A DNA stretch of 64,000 nucleotides from Rhodoplanes sp. Z2-YC6860 (GTDB lineage Bacteria; Pseudomonadota; Alphaproteobacteria; Rhizobiales; Xanthobacteraceae). Of the stretch, positions 51,770 to 61,755 are shown piece by piece; the stretch's first letter is position 1; the number at the start of each line of letters is the position of its first letter. Made by a program: the position numbers and the translations under genes. Where the stretch lies: assembly GCF_001579845.1 (NCBI RefSeq), contig NZ_CP007440.1, positions 7,648,029 to 7,712,028 on the forward strand. Reading direction: 5' to 3'. The notes under the pieces are model-generated. The model was not told the origin of the DNA. It searched no databases and was given only the letters and a program-made list of their open reading frames with translations.

Positions 51770-52282
51770 CTATTCCGCGCGCTTGAGCTGCTTGGTGAAC
51801 TTCTTGACGACGCGGTCGCGCTTCAGCTTCGAGATGTGGTCGATGAACAGCACGCCGTTGAGGTGGTCGACCTCGTGCTGGATGCAGGTGGCAAGCAAGC
51901 CATCAGCGGCGATCTCGTGCTGCTCGCCCTGCAGGTCGGTGTACTTGATCTTGACCTCGGCCGGACGGTCGACCTCCTCGTAGAACTCCGGGATCGACAG
52001 GCAGCCCTCCTCGTGGGTGTTCTTCGCCTCCGAGGACCAGGTCAGCTCCGGATTGATGAACACCTGCGGCTGCTTCGGCTCGTCCTTCTTGGCGAGGTCC
52101 ATGGTGACGACCCGCACCGGTTCGCCGATCTGGATCGCGGCAAGGCCGATGCCCGGCGCCGCGTACATCGTCTCGAACATGTCCTCGATGAGTTGCTTGG
52201 TCGCCGCGTCGATCTTGCCGACCGGCTTGGAAACCTGCCGCAACCGCTTGTCCGGCAAAATCAGAATGTCCCGCAGTGCCAT
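51770..52282 (-). CDS. def: Peptide deformylase
   Basis: 170 residues. Three motifs of the iron/zinc enzyme: GIGLAAIQ near residue 44, EGCLSIP near 91 and QHEVDHLNG near 134. Removes the N-formyl group of nascent proteins. The ATG at 52282 ([15 protein letters not shown]) matches the family start; the frame extends 63 bp upstream. First gene of the minus-strand operon; divergent from rmuC with a gap of about 195 bp. Confidence 0.96.
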   Translation of the reverse strand: MALRDILILPDKRLRQVSKPVGKIDAATKQLIEDMFETMYAAPGIGLAAIQIGEPVRVVTMDLAKKDEPKQPQVFINPELTWSSEAKNTHEEGCLSIPEFYEEVDRPAEVKIKYTDLQGEQHEIAADGLLATCIQHEVDHLNGVLFIDHISKLKRDRVVKKFTKQLKRAE

Positions 52283-52477
52283 GTCTTCCAAGCCATGTCT
52301 TCCCACCTTCCGCCGCGATTTAAGGGCTGGACATCGGCCGGTCAATGTGTTCTCTATTTGTTCTTATCGAGAACTGATGAGCCTTCCTTTCCGACGCAGA
52401 ACGCGCCGGACGGCGCCTGCCCACAAGGCCGGGCGGCCGAACTGCTGGAACAGAACCGAATCGCGTAAGAAACCGTC

Positions 52478-53620
52478 ATGGAAACCGCCCTTCTGGTTGC
52501 ACTCGGCCTCGTCGTGGGCCTCGCCATCGCCGGGCTCGCGGTGTTCATCGCCCGGCCGCGCACGCCTGCCGAAGACCCCGCCGCGGCCCAGCGCGCCGCC
52601 GAGCAGACCGCTGCCGCGCAAATGGCCGATCAGCGAATCGTCGAGCTCGGCGCCCGCGTCCAACAGATGGGCGAACTGCTCGCCAAGGCGCAGACGCAGT
52701 TGCAAAGCTCCATGCACGAACGCCTCGACGCGGTCACGGCGCATCTCGGCACTTCGATGCAGAACGCCACCAAGCACACGACCGACAATCTGCAGAAGCT
52801 CAACGAGCGGCTCGCTGTCATCGACAGCGCGCAGAAGAACCTCACGGACCTCGCCTCGCAGGTCACCTCGCTGCGCGCGGTGCTGTCCAACAAGCAGACC
52901 CGCGGCGCCTTCGGCCAGGGCCGGATGGAGGCGATCATCCAGGACCAGTTGCCGAAGGGCACCTACGAGTTCCAGTACACGCTGAAGAACGGCAGGCGTC
53001 CGGACTGCGTCGTGATGATCCCCGACCAGCGGCCGCTCGTCATCGACGCCAAGTTTCCGCTCGAGGCGGTCACCGCGTTTCGCGACGGCAAGACCGACGA
53101 CGAGCGCAAGACCGCGGCGCAGCGCGTGCGGGCCGACGTAACCAAGCATATCAACGACATCGCCGAGAAATATCTCTGCCCCGGCGAGACCCAGGACACC
53201 GCGCTGATGTTCGTGCCGTCCGAGTCGGTCTACGCCGAGTTGCACGACGGCTTCGACGACATTGTGCAGAAGGGCTATCGCGCCCAGGTGATGATGGTGT
53301 CACCGGCGCTGTTGATGCTGGCCATTCAGGTCATCCGGCAGGTCCAGAAAGACACCCAGATGCGCGAGGCCGCCGATCTCATCCGCGCCGAAGTCGGCCA
53401 GATGCTGAAGGACGTGCGGCTGCTCGGCGACCGCGTCAAAAAGTTGCAGACCCATTTCGGCCAGGCCAACGAAGACCTCGGCACCATCCTGACCTCGGCG
53501 AACAAGATCGAGAAACGCGGCGCGCGGATCGAGGAGATGGATTTCGAAGGCAACGGGGCACCGCCCGCCAATGTCATCCCGGCGCCGGTGCGGCGCATCA
53601 AGGCCGCGGGCGAGTTTTGA
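52478..53620 (+). CDS. rmuC: DNA recombination protein RmuC
   Basis: 380 residues. An N-terminal membrane helix (LLVALGLVVGLAIAGLAVFI, residues 4-23), an Ala/Gln-rich coiled coil (about 30-130), and the RmuC domain from about 140 with the nuclease-like RRPDCVVMIPDQRPLVIDAKFPLEAV (quoted in part: PDCVVMIPD, LVIDAKFPLEA), a PD-(D/E)xK arrangement. It limits inversions and rearrangements in E. coli; the biochemical role is not fully known. Divergent from def. Confidence 0.92.
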   Translation: METALLVALGLVVGLAIAGLAVFIARPRTPAEDPAAAQRAAEQTAAAQMADQRIVELGARVQQMGELLAKAQTQLQSSMHERLDAVTAHLGTSMQNATKHTTDNLQKLNERLAVIDSAQKNLTDLASQVTSLRAVLSNKQTRGAFGQGRMEAIIQDQLPKGTYEFQYTLKNGRRPDCVVMIPDQRPLVIDAKFPLEAVTAFRDGKTDDERKTAAQRVRADVTKHINDIAEKYLCPGETQDTALMFVPSESVYAELHDGFDDIVQKGYRAQVMMVSPALLMLAIQVIRQVQKDTQMREAADLIRAEVGQMLKDVRLLGDRVKKLQTHFGQANEDLGTILTSANKIEKRGARIEEMDFEGNGAPPANVIPAPVRRIKAAGEF

Positions 53621-53651
53621 ATAGCGGCGCGACGCTGATAGCTTGCCCTGG

Positions 53652-55001
53652 ATGACGTCAACAGCCGAGACCAAATCGGAAAAGCCCGGCTGGCGCGAAG
53701 CCTTCGCGGTTTATCTCAAACCGCGCGTGCTGATCGTGTTGTTTCTTGGCTTCTCGGCCGGCCTGCCGCTGGCGCTGTCCGGCTCGACGCTGCTGATCTG
53801 GATGAGCGAGGTGGGTGTCGACCTCCGCACCATCGGATTATTCGCCCTCGTCGGCACGCCCTACACCATCAAGTTTCTCTGGGCGCCGGTGGTCGACGCC
53901 CTCGACGTTCCGGTGCTGTCGCGCCTGCTGGGACGGCGGCGCGGCTGGCTGGTCTTTACGCAGTTGCTGCTGATGGTAGCGATCGTCTTCCTCGGATTGT
54001 GCGATCCGCGCGGGTCGGCACTGCTGGTTGCGATCGGCGCTTTGCTGGTCGCCACAGCATCGGCGACGCAGGACATCGTCATCGACGCATTCCGCGTCGA
54101 CAGCCTGGATGAAAACGAGCAGGCCGCCGGCATGGCCTCCTATGTCGCGGCCTACCGCATCGGAATGCTGATCTCCACCGCCGGCGCGCTGTTCATCGTC
54201 AGCGGCTTCGAAGGCCTTGGTCTCAGCCGCCATGGCGCCTGGAGCGCCGGCTATGCGGTGATGGCTGCGATGGTGCTGATCGGCATCGTGACATCGGTGC
54301 TCGCGACCGAGCCGGAGAAATCGCGCATGGCCGAAGCTGCCCATGCGAAAGAAAGCCCGCTTCAACGCGTGACCGAGGCGGCGATCGGCGCGTTCTCGGA
54401 CTTCCTCACCCGCGATATGGCGTTCATCGCGTTGGCCTTCGTCGTGTTGTTCAAGTTCACTGACGCGCTGGCCGGCGCCATGACGGGACCGTTCGTCATC
54501 CAGATCGGATTTTCGCGGAACGAATATGCCGCGATCATCAAAGGTGTCGGGCTCGCGGCCACGCTGATCGGCGGCTTCGCCGGCGGGTTCATCGCTCGCG
54601 CCTATCCGCTTGCGATCAGCCTGTGGATCGGTGGGTTGCTGCAAGCGGCCGCCAACGTGGCGTTTTCCTGGCAGGCCGTGGTCGGCCACGACATCGCCTG
54701 GCTGACGTTCGCGATCGTGATGGAGAATTTCACCAGCGCGATCGGCACGGTGATGTTCGTCGCTTACCTGTCGGCGCTATGCCAGAACCCGCTCCACACC
54801 GCGACGCAGTACGCGCTGCTCACCGCGCTCGCGGCCTTCGGCCGGACCTATCTGTCGTCGGGCGCAGGCTACATCGCGGCGGCCACCGGCTGGGTGTGGT
54901 TCTTCATCATCTGCGCGCTGGCCGGCCTGCCCAGCATGGTGCTGCTCTGGTGGCTGCAGATCCGCGGGCATTTCGAAACGCTGGTGCCGCGGAAAAACTA
55001 G
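53652..55001 (+). CDS. AmpG-like MFS transporter
   Basis: 449 residues with about 12-14 membrane helices. The opening segment [23 protein letters not shown] is characteristic of AmpG-type permeases (quoted in part: [15 protein letters not shown]), which import anhydromuropeptides for cell-wall recycling. [16 protein letters not shown] near residue 138 is also typical. ATG at 53652 preferred to the TTG at 53643. Stop overlaps the convergent recR stop by 4 bp. Confidence 0.86.
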   Translation: MTSTAETKSEKPGWREAFAVYLKPRVLIVLFLGFSAGLPLALSGSTLLIWMSEVGVDLRTIGLFALVGTPYTIKFLWAPVVDALDVPVLSRLLGRRRGWLVFTQLLLMVAIVFLGLCDPRGSALLVAIGALLVATASATQDIVIDAFRVDSLDENEQAAGMASYVAAYRIGMLISTAGALFIVSGFEGLGLSRHGAWSAGYAVMAAMVLIGIVTSVLATEPEKSRMAEAAHAKESPLQRVTEAAIGAFSDFLTRDMAFIALAFVVLFKFTDALAGAMTGPFVIQIGFSRNEYAAIIKGVGLAATLIGGFAGGFIARAYPLAISLWIGGLLQAAANVAFSWQAVVGHDIAWLTFAIVMENFTSAIGTVMFVAYLSALCQNPLHTATQYALLTALAAFGRTYLSSGAGYIAAATGWVWFFIICALAGLPSMVLLWWLQIRGHFETLVPRKN

Positions 55002-55603
55002 AGCGGCGTGCGGCTCCGCATCGCCGCCGACAGCGTGCCCTCATCGAGATAATCGAGCTCGCCGCCGACCGGCACGCCATGCGCGAGCCGTGTGACGGTG
55101 ACGTTGGCGTCGTGCAACAAGTCCGTGATGTAGTGCGCGGTGGTCTGGCCGTCGACCGTGGCGTTGAGCGCCAGCACGATCTCCTTCACTTCGGGATCGT
55201 GCGCCCGCGACACCAGCGCATCGATGGTCAGCTCCGCTGGGCCTACGCCATCGAGCGGCGACAGCGTGCCGCCCAGCACGTGATAGCGCGCGTTCAGCAC
55301 CGCGGCGCGCTCCAGCGCCCAGACGTCGGCGACGTCCGCCACCACGATGATCACCGACTGATCGCGCCGCACGTCGGTGCAGACCGTACAGGGGTCCGAT
55401 GTGTCGATGTTGCCGCAGGTCTTGCACACCACGATCTTCTCGATCGCGGTTTCCAGCGCCGCCGTCAGCGGCGCCATCAACTGCTCGCGCTTCTTGATCA
55501 GATGCAGCGCCGCCCGCCGCGCCGAGCGCGGACCAAGCCCGGGCAGGCGCGCCAGGAGCTGGATCAGGCGCTCGATTTCAGGTCCGGCGGTGGATTTGGG
55601 CAT
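54998..55603 (-). CDS. recR: Recombination protein RecR
   Basis: 201 residues. Helix-hairpin-helix [16 protein letters not shown] near residue 20, C4 zinc finger CKTCGN...CTVC near 59, Toprim domain with [10 protein letters not shown] near 95 and the Walker-B-like [16 protein letters not shown] near 178. Acts with RecF/RecO in gap repair. Belongs to the conserved dnaX-ybaB-recR set, although here a repeat element of about 200 bp separates it from ybaB. Confidence 0.96.
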   Translation of the reverse strand: MPKSTAGPEIERLIQLLARLPGLGPRSARRAALHLIKKREQLMAPLTAALETAIEKIVVCKTCGNIDTSDPCTVCTDVRRDQSVIIVVADVADVWALERAAVLNARYHVLGGTLSPLDGVGPAELTIDALVSRAHDPEVKEIVLALNATVDGQTTAHYITDLLHDANVTVTRLAHGVPVGGELDYLDEGTLSAAMRSRTPL

Positions 55604-55648
55604 CGTTCTGGTTTCTGAAGGCCGCACGCACGGTCGATGTTTTGTCGT

Positions 55649-55757
55649 CCCCTCCCCCGCCTGTGGGGGAGGGACAGGGAGGGGGCAGCAACGAACACCG
55701 GTGCATATCTCTGCCCCCTCCCCAACCCTCCCCCGCACGCGGGAGAGGGGGCGCACC
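55649..55757. repeat. Palindromic repeat between ybaB and recR
   Basis: CCCTCCCCCGCC-TGT-GGGGGAGGG and CCCTCCCCCGC-ACGC-GGGAGAGGG hairpins. The right half is nearly the same as the element at 20681-20723. It interrupts an otherwise conserved operon. Confidence 0.75.
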
Positions 55758-55800
55758 GTCAGTGGTGCTACAGATGCGTATTCACCGCTTCAAAGGAAAT

Positions 55801-56127
55801 TCAAAACAGCTTCAGCCCCGGCGGCAACGGCAGGCCGCCGGTCAGGGACTTCATCTTCTCCTGCATGACGCTTTCGGCCTTGCGGCGTGCGTCGGCGTGA
55901 GCGGCGACCAGGAGGTCTTCCAGGATTTCCTTTTCCTCGGGCTTGATCAGCGAATCGTCGAACTTGACGCTCTTCAGTTCGCCTTTCGCGGTGAGCGTCA
56001 CCGTCACCATGCCGCCGCCGGCGGTGCCGTCGACTTCGATCCGATCGAGCTCCGCCTGCATCTCCTGCATCTTGGCCTGGAGCTGCGAGGCTTGCTTCAT
56101 CATGCCCATCAAGTCGCCGATTGCCAT
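55801..56127 (-). CDS. ybaB: YbaB/EbfC nucleoid-associated protein
   Basis: 108 residues. All-family features: LMGMMKQASQLQAKMQEMQAEL at the N terminus (quoted in part: MMKQASQLQAKMQ), a central beta-hairpin with GGGMVTVTLTAKGELKSVKFD, and the C-terminal helix. A homodimer that binds DNA and shapes the nucleoid. Start at 56127 (MAIGDLMGMM) fits the family. Follows dnaX by 5 bp. Confidence 0.95.
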   Translation of the reverse strand: MAIGDLMGMMKQASQLQAKMQEMQAELDRIEVDGTAGGGMVTVTLTAKGELKSVKFDDSLIKPEEKEILEDLLVAAHADARRKAESVMQEKMKSLTGGLPLPPGLKLF

Positions 56128-56132
56128 GTCAC

Positions 56133-57998
56133 TCACTCGTTGTCGTCGCGTTCCCAATTGTCGCCGAATCCGGAATCGTCGGGCAGCGGAATCTCCGGCT
56201 CCGCGGCCGGCAGATCCTGCGCCGCATCCTTCTGGCCGCGCACGCTGACAATTTCCGCTCCGGGGAATCGTTCCAGCACCGCCTTGACCAGCGGATCGGC
56301 ACGCACGCCGATCTCAAGCTCGGCCTTTTGCGCGTCCGCCACCGACTTCAGCGTCGGTGCGCCCTCTTCGCGCGAGATCACCACCACCCACGGCCTGCCG
56401 GTCCAGAGCTGCAGCTTGCGCGACAGATCGTTGACCAGCACCTTGGATGCGGTCTCCTCCAGCGCAATCTCGAGCTTGCCGTCCTCGCAGCGGACCAGAC
56501 GCATGTCACGCTCCAGCGCGAGCTTCAACTGGATGTCGCGCTTGTCGGCGGCGAGCGCCACGAGTTCCGCAAAGTTGCGAATGACCAGCGCCGGGGCGCT
56601 TTGCGGTTGCGACGCAGCTTGCGGCTGCGATGCGCTGGCTTGAGCCATCGGCTCACGCGCCACCGCCACAGCGCGCGGCGCACCGCGCGGGGCCTCGAAT
56701 CGCGGCGCCTGCGACGGGGCCGCCGCCGAAGCGGCGCCGGCACCTGCCCCGCCACCATTTCCCGATGGCCGCGGCGTGGCTCCGCCCTCGCCGCCGTTGA
56801 GCGTTCGGATCGCCTCGTCCGGCGTCGGCAGATCGGCCACATAAGCGATCCGCACCAGCACCATCTCGGCGGCGGCGAGCGGCCGCCCCGCCTCCTCCAC
56901 CTCGGCCGTGCCCTTCAGCAGCATCTGCCAGGTGCGAGACAGCACGCGGATCGAAAGCGCGGTCGCCAAAGCCCGGCCGCGGGTGCGCTCCACTTCACCC
57001 AAAGAAACATCGTCGGCCACGGACGGCACGATCTTCATGCGTGTGACGAAATGCGTGAACTCGGCCAAGTCAGCAATCACCACCGCGGGATCGGCGCCGA
57101 TGTCGTACTGCTCGCGCAACTCAGTGAGCGCCGCCGCGACATCGCCTTTCATCAGCGCTTCGAACAGGTCGATGACGCGGGTGCGGTCGGCGAGCCCGAG
57201 CATCTGGCGCACATCCTCGGCGCGCACCTTGCCGGCCGCGTGCGCGATGGCCTGATCGAACAGCGACAGCGAATCACGCACCGAGCCTTCGGCGGCGCGC
57301 GCGACCAGCGCCAGCGCCTCCTGCTCGACCTCGATATTCTCCTTCTCGGCGATGCCGCCGAGGTGCTTCACCAAGGTCGCGGCATCGATCCGGCGCAGGT
57401 CGAAGCGCTGGCAGCGCGACAGCACCGTCACCGGCACCTCGCGGATCTCGGTCGTGGCAAAGATGAACTTGGCGTGCGGCGGCGGCTCTTCCAAAGTCTT
57501 CAGCAGCGCGTTGAACGCCGCGGTCGACAGCATGTGCACTTCGTCGAGGATGTAGACCTTGTAGCGCGCGTTGACCGGCGCGTAGCGCACCGCGTCGTTG
57601 ATCTGGCGCACGTCGTCGACGCCATTGTGCGAGGCGGCGTCCATTTCGATCACGTCGATGTGCCGGCTCTCCATGATGGCCTGGCAGTGCAGGCCGAAGG
57701 TCGGCAGGTCGATGGTCGGGCCTTTCACCGAGCCGTCGGCCAATTCATAGTTCAGCGCGCGGGCGAGGATGCGGGCCGTGGTGGTTTTGCCGACACCGCG
57801 GACCCCGGTGAGGATCCAGGCCTGCGGAATGCGTCCGGTCTCGAAGGCATTCGAGATGGTGCGGACCATCGCCTCCTGGCCGATCAGGTCGTTGAAGTTC
57901 GACGGCCGGTATTTGCGCGCCAGGACGCGATAGGACGCCGCCGTGGCGTTGCCGCCCGGGCCTCCGAGATCGAGATCGGTCTTGGTGGCGTCGTTCAT
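56133..57998 (-). CDS. dnaX: DNA polymerase III subunits gamma and tau
   Basis: 621 residues. Clamp-loader AAA+ ATPase: Walker A GVRGVGKT at 65-72, Walker B VYILDEVHML near 150 and the SRC motif LSRCQRFDLRRI near 203. The zinc-module cysteines of enteric DnaX are reduced to one (LHCQAIMESRH), normal for this order. A Pro/Ala/Gln-rich linker (about 390-470) leads to the tau C terminus. No A-rich slippery site was seen, so a gamma form by frameshift is not supported. The start at 57998 is chosen because upstream frame is non-conserved. SRP RNA lies just upstream on the same strand. Confidence 0.96.
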   Translation of the reverse strand: MNDATKTDLDLGGPGGNATAASYRVLARKYRPSNFNDLIGQEAMVRTISNAFETGRIPQAWILTGVRGVGKTTTARILARALNYELADGSVKGPTIDLPTFGLHCQAIMESRHIDVIEMDAASHNGVDDVRQINDAVRYAPVNARYKVYILDEVHMLSTAAFNALLKTLEEPPPHAKFIFATTEIREVPVTVLSRCQRFDLRRIDAATLVKHLGGIAEKENIEVEQEALALVARAAEGSVRDSLSLFDQAIAHAAGKVRAEDVRQMLGLADRTRVIDLFEALMKGDVAAALTELREQYDIGADPAVVIADLAEFTHFVTRMKIVPSVADDVSLGEVERTRGRALATALSIRVLSRTWQMLLKGTAEVEEAGRPLAAAEMVLVRIAYVADLPTPDEAIRTLNGGEGGATPRPSGNGGGAGAGAASAAAPSQAPRFEAPRGAPRAVAVAREPMAQASASQPQAASQPQSAPALVIRNFAELVALAADKRDIQLKLALERDMRLVRCEDGKLEIALEETASKVLVNDLSRKLQLWTGRPWVVVISREEGAPTLKSVADAQKAELEIGVRADPLVKAVLERFPGAEIVSVRGQKDAAQDLPAAEPEIPLPDDSGFGDNWERDDNE

Positions 57999-58124
57999 GC
58001 CGCAGGGTTCGGTCGTAATGGGCGAGCCCGCCCAGGACGTCCATCTTACGCCCTGTAAGGCCACAACGCCGCATGAATGCGCGGGCCATCCACGGGGCAC
58101 GCGCCAGACAATTGGCGGTGAAAA

Positions 58125-58226
58125 GGGGTGGGAGGCTGACGAGCGACCCGTTCCGTGCTCGTTAGGGCTGCTTCCTTCCGGACCTGACCCGGTTGGCGAG
58201 TGGCACGTCCACCGCCAACCTCCCGG
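58125..58226 (-). ncRNA. ffs: Signal recognition particle RNA, small bacterial type
   Basis: About 100 nt. The conserved apical domain GGTCAGGTCCGGAAGGAAGC is present on the minus strand (around 58164-58188), and the ends GGGAGG near 58224 and CCTCCC near 58130 pair. A TATAGG -10-like box lies just upstream at 58229-58234 and TTTT follows the 3' end. Binds Ffh for co-translational targeting. Placement immediately before dnaX is conserved in alphaproteobacteria. Confidence 0.95.
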
Positions 58227-58312
58227 CCCCTATATCGGCTGTCCGGTGGAGCAAAGCAAGCGTCTCGCGGTTCCGGCTTTCCCGCGGCCGCCACGTGGCT
58301 AATATCCCGGCC

Positions 58313-58753
58313 ATGTTTGGACGAAACCACTCCGACCGCGCCGCCAACTGGGCGCTCGACCCGCTGCTGGCGCGGGACACCACCCCGATCGGCGACCTGC
58401 CGCTCTGCCGGGCGTTGTTGATCAACGACGCCAACTATCCCTGGCTGCTGCTGGTGCCGCGGCGCGACGCCGCGGTCGAGATCACCGACCTGGACTACAT
58501 CGAGCAGCAGCAGCTCATGAGCGAGATGAGTCACGCCGCCACCACGCTGAAGGCGCTGACCGGCTGCGACAAGATCAATGTCGCGGCGCTGGGCAATGTC
58601 GTGTCGCAGCTCCATGTGCATGTCATCGCGCGCTCGCGCGGCGACGCCGCCTGGCCCAAGCCGGTCTGGAACGTGGCGCCGCCGAAGGACTACCACCCGC
58701 GGGAGCGCGACAAGCTGATCGCGTCGCTGCAGCAACAGCTCGTGCTGCCGTAG
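58313..58753 (+). CDS. HIT-family protein
   Basis: 146 residues. The histidine triad reads QLHVHVIAR near residue 98 (H-x-H form, the last position replaced by Ala-Arg), with the family opening LLINDANYPWLLLVPR near 32. These enzymes hydrolyse dinucleotide polyphosphates or nucleotide conjugates. Two of three triad histidines plus a distal one are visible. Divergent from the SRP RNA. Confidence 0.9.
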   Translation: MFGRNHSDRAANWALDPLLARDTTPIGDLPLCRALLINDANYPWLLLVPRRDAAVEITDLDYIEQQQLMSEMSHAATTLKALTGCDKINVAALGNVVSQLHVHVIARSRGDAAWPKPVWNVAPPKDYHPRERDKLIASLQQQLVLP

Positions 58754-58760
58754 CCGCGCG

Positions 58761-59846
58761 ATGCTTGGCGCCCCCATCGCATTGCCCGAACGGCCGCGCA
58801 TCCTGGTGATCTCGCTGCGCCGGATCGGCGACCTGCTGCTGGCGACGCCATTGGTGCGGAGCCTGAAGTGGGCCTGGCCGCAGGCCTCGATCGATATGCT
58901 GGTGCAGCCCGGCACCGCGGACATCGTCGAAGGCAATCCGGACGTCGCACGCGTGATCGTGATGCCGAACAAACAGTCGTTCCGGCTCGCGCTGCGGCTA
59001 TTCAAACGCTACGACCTCGCGGTCTCGACCCAGACCGGCGACCGGCCGACATTCTTTGCGGTGCTCGCGGGGCGCCAGCACGCCGGCCTCACCGCAATGG
59101 ACGGAGACAAGCCCGGCACGCGCATCAAGCGCGCACTGCTTCATCGCAGCACGCCGATGGCGCCGGACATCCATCGCGTCGAGCATGTGATGCAGCTTGC
59201 CGACACGCTCGGTATTCCTCGCATGCCGCAGGTCGTGCCGCCTTCACCGGCAGCGCTGCCGATCGCACCGGGCGACAACTATGCCGTGATCCATGCGGCG
59301 CCGATGTTCCGCTACAAGCAATGGACCGCCGAAGGCTTTCGCGCGCTGGCCGCGGGACTTCGGCAGCGCGGGCTCAACATCGTGGCGATCAGCGGTCCGG
59401 GCGCCGAGGAGCGGCGGTATCTCGATGAGGTGTGGCAAGGCGCCGTTCCGATCCATCAGTTCTCATGGGCGCAGAACACAGCGCTCCTCGAGCGGGCCCG
59501 CGTCTATATCGGCCCTGACACTTCGACGAGCCATCTCGCCGCCGCCACCGGCTGCCCGACCGTGGTGCTGTTCGGGCCGATGGACCCGCGCGTGTGGGGA
59601 CCTTGGCCGGCGGGCGGGCTGAGCGAGGCACTTAACGAGCCTTGGCAAGCGAGCGGCACCATCCAGCAGCGCGGCAATGTTTGGATCGTGCAAAACCCGC
59701 TGCCGTGCCTGCCCTGCACCTTCGAGGGCTGCGAGCGACACATCGGCAGCGCCAGCATCTGCCTCGAAGAGCTCGGCGCCGATCGCGTTCTGGCGGCCGT
59801 GGATCAAGCGTTGGCGAGCACACCGCCCCGCGCCGCCGTGGCTTGA
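58761..59846 (+). CDS. Glycosyltransferase family 9 (heptosyltransferase-like)
   Basis: 361 residues. GT9 pattern: PRILVISLRRIGDLLLATPLVRSLK near residue 11 (quoted in part: RRIGDLLLATP), and the nucleotide-sugar site IGPDTSTSHLAAATGCPTVVLFGP near 250 (quoted in part: GPDTSTSHLAAATG). Family members add ADP-heptose to lipopolysaccharide core; here the acceptor is unknown. Starts 7 bp after the HIT gene; nudC follows by 21 bp. Confidence 0.88.
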   Translation: MLGAPIALPERPRILVISLRRIGDLLLATPLVRSLKWAWPQASIDMLVQPGTADIVEGNPDVARVIVMPNKQSFRLALRLFKRYDLAVSTQTGDRPTFFAVLAGRQHAGLTAMDGDKPGTRIKRALLHRSTPMAPDIHRVEHVMQLADTLGIPRMPQVVPPSPAALPIAPGDNYAVIHAAPMFRYKQWTAEGFRALAAGLRQRGLNIVAISGPGAEERRYLDEVWQGAVPIHQFSWAQNTALLERARVYIGPDTSTSHLAAATGCPTVVLFGPMDPRVWGPWPAGGLSEALNEPWQASGTIQQRGNVWIVQNPLPCLPCTFEGCERHIGSASICLEELGADRVLAAVDQALASTPPRAAVA

Positions 59847-59867
59847 CCGGAATCTTCGGCCGTTTCA

Positions 59868-60830
59868 ATGTCCGCCTCGATGTCCCTGCCCTTCGATCTC
59901 GGTCCGCGACCCCACCTGGGTTACACCCAAAGCCGGATTGATCGCGTCGCCGAGCGCCGGCTCGACGGCGACTGGCTCGCCGCGCGCATGGCGGATGTCG
60001 CCTCCCGCATCTACGTCATCGGCGGCGAGATGATCGTGCTGAAGAAGCGCGACACCGTGCACGATCCGGATTTCGAGCCGCACGAAGCGCGCGCGCTCGC
60101 ACCCCATACCGAGACCGTGTTCCTCGGAATGTTCGACGGCCATGCCTGCTTCGGTGTCGGCATTTTGCCCGCTGCGGCCGAGGCGCTGAAGGCGCGCGGC
60201 GATCTGGTGATCACCGATCTGCGCTCGATTGCTATTCAGGGGCTCGTTGCCGCCGAACATCTGCCGCCGCTCGCCGAGGCCAAGGCGATGCTGCATTGGC
60301 ACGCGCGCCATCGCTTCTGCTCGAACTGCGGCGCTGCGACCAGCATGGTCGAGGCCGGCTGGAAGCGCTCCTGTCCCAATTGCAAGGCCGAGCACTTCCC
60401 GCGCACCGATCCGGTGGTGATCATGCTGTCGGTCAGCGGGGACAAGGGCCTGTTGGGCCGCTCCGGACGCTTCGCCGCCACAATGTGGTCATGTCTCGCC
60501 GGTTTCGTCGAACCTGGCGAAGCGATCGAAGACGCGGTGCGCCGGGAAACCTTGGAGGAAGCCGGCGTCAGATGCGGGCGGGTGAAATACCTCTACTCGC
60601 AGCCCTGGCCGTTTCCGATGTCTCTGATGATCGGCGCCCACGCCGAGGCGCTGAATGAAGACCTGACCATGGACAAGAACGAGCTCGTTGGCCTGCGCTG
60701 GTTCAGCAAGGATGAATGCGCCGCAATGCTGCTGCGCAAGCATCCCGAAGGCCTCACCTGTCCGCCACCGGTCGCGATCGCCCATCACATCATCAGAAGC
60801 TGGGTGGAGAGCGACGGTGCCATCTTCTAG
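59868..60830 (+). CDS. nudC: NAD(+)/NADH diphosphatase (NudC)
   Basis: 320 residues. N-terminal domain, zinc ribbon with CSNCG and CPNC near 150-170, and a Nudix box GFVEPGEAIEDAVRRETLEEAGV near 225 (G-x5-E-x7-R-E-x-x-E-E-x-G, all catalytic Glu present). The NudC-type signature SQPWPFP follows the box. It hydrolyses NADH and removes NAD caps from RNA. Its 3' end overlaps the start of the PfkB-type gene by 14 bp. Confidence 0.95.
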   Translation: MSASMSLPFDLGPRPHLGYTQSRIDRVAERRLDGDWLAARMADVASRIYVIGGEMIVLKKRDTVHDPDFEPHEARALAPHTETVFLGMFDGHACFGVGILPAAAEALKARGDLVITDLRSIAIQGLVAAEHLPPLAEAKAMLHWHARHRFCSNCGAATSMVEAGWKRSCPNCKAEHFPRTDPVVIMLSVSGDKGLLGRSGRFAATMWSCLAGFVEPGEAIEDAVRRETLEEAGVRCGRVKYLYSQPWPFPMSLMIGAHAEALNEDLTMDKNELVGLRWFSKDECAAMLLRKHPEGLTCPPPVAIAHHIIRSWVESDGAIF

Positions 60831-61746
60831 CGGACCCGGTTCGAAAGGACCTGCGGTCCTGTGCGTCGGCATTGCCGTGCAGGACATCGTCTTTCGCGTG
60901 CAGGAATTTCCGCCGCCCGGCGGCAAGTGCATGACCAACGAGTTCGTTGTCGTGCCTGGCGGCTGCGCCGTCAACGCCGCGATCGCAATCGCGCGCCTCG
61001 GCGGCAGGGCGTATTACGTTGGACCGCTCGGTCATCCGGCCGACACTGTCAGCAATCAGATCATCGATCAGTTGACGCGCGATGGCGTCGGCACCATCGG
61101 CGTGGTGCGGGTGCCGGAAGCGACTGCGCCGGTCTCGGGCATCATGATCGACGGCACCGGCGAGCGCATGATCGCGACCTATCGCGACAAGCGCATCGAG
61201 AGCGCGCGGGTTGCCGATCCCGATCGGCTCGTCACCGGCATGTCGATGGTGCTCGCCGACAACCGCTTCCCGCATTTTGTCCGGCCGATCTGCGAGGCCG
61301 CCCGGCGGCAGGGCATTCCGGTGCTGCTCGACGCCGATCGGCCCACAGTCGCGGACGATCCGCTGTTTCTGGTGCCGACGCATGTGGTGTTCTCGTCGGA
61401 ATGCCTGCGCGCCACCACCGGCCAGCAGGACCTGGCGGCGGGGCTCCTGCGCATGCGGTCGCACAGCAACGCATTCCTGGCGGTGAGCGATGGCCCCGGC
61501 CCTGTGCGCTATATGGATGGCGGCGCGGTGCGAAACCTTCCGGTGTTCAAAGTCGATGCGGTCGATACGCTCGCGGCCGGCGATGTGTTCCATGCCGGCA
61601 TCGCGCTGGCGCTGGCCGAGGGCCGCGACGAAATCGCGGCCATGCGATTTGGTTCTGCAGCCGCCGCAATCAAGTGCACGCGCTTCGGCGGCAGCATGGG
61701 CGCGCCAAAGCGTGCCGAGGTGGACGCACTGTTGGCACGGACCTAG
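60817..61746 (+). CDS. PfkB/ribokinase-family carbohydrate kinase
   Basis: 309 residues from a GTG inside the nudC end. Sugar-binding N terminus with GGCAVNAAIAIARLG near residue 45 and the C-terminal catalytic motif DTLAAGDVFHAG near 250 (Asp base present; the usual G-A-G-D reads A-A-G-D, which keeps the anion hole and is seen in relatives). Phosphorylates a sugar or nucleoside; similarity suggests a sulfofructose-kinase-like or ribokinase-like group without fixing the substrate. Confidence 0.85.
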   Translation: MPSSSGPGSKGPAVLCVGIAVQDIVFRVQEFPPPGGKCMTNEFVVVPGGCAVNAAIAIARLGGRAYYVGPLGHPADTVSNQIIDQLTRDGVGTIGVVRVPEATAPVSGIMIDGTGERMIATYRDKRIESARVADPDRLVTGMSMVLADNRFPHFVRPICEAARRQGIPVLLDADRPTVADDPLFLVPTHVVFSSECLRATTGQQDLAAGLLRMRSHSNAFLAVSDGPGPVRYMDGGAVRNLPVFKVDAVDTLAAGDVFHAGIALALAEGRDEIAAMRFGSAAAAIKCTRFGGSMGAPKRAEVDALLART

Positions 61747-61755
61747 CGCCGGCGT

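Noticed and set aside
56133-57998. Programmed frameshift in dnaX
   Set aside because: No A6G-type slippery heptamer followed by a hairpin was found in the coding strand.
56121-58058. 645-codon plus-strand open frame opposite dnaX, and similar long frames opposite yidC (24744-26288), the histidine kinase (20760-22445), dapE (47720-49576) and 35859-38084
   Set aside because: These mirror real genes in GC-rich DNA; composition is Arg/His/Asp-biased, no ribosome sites and no domain motifs.
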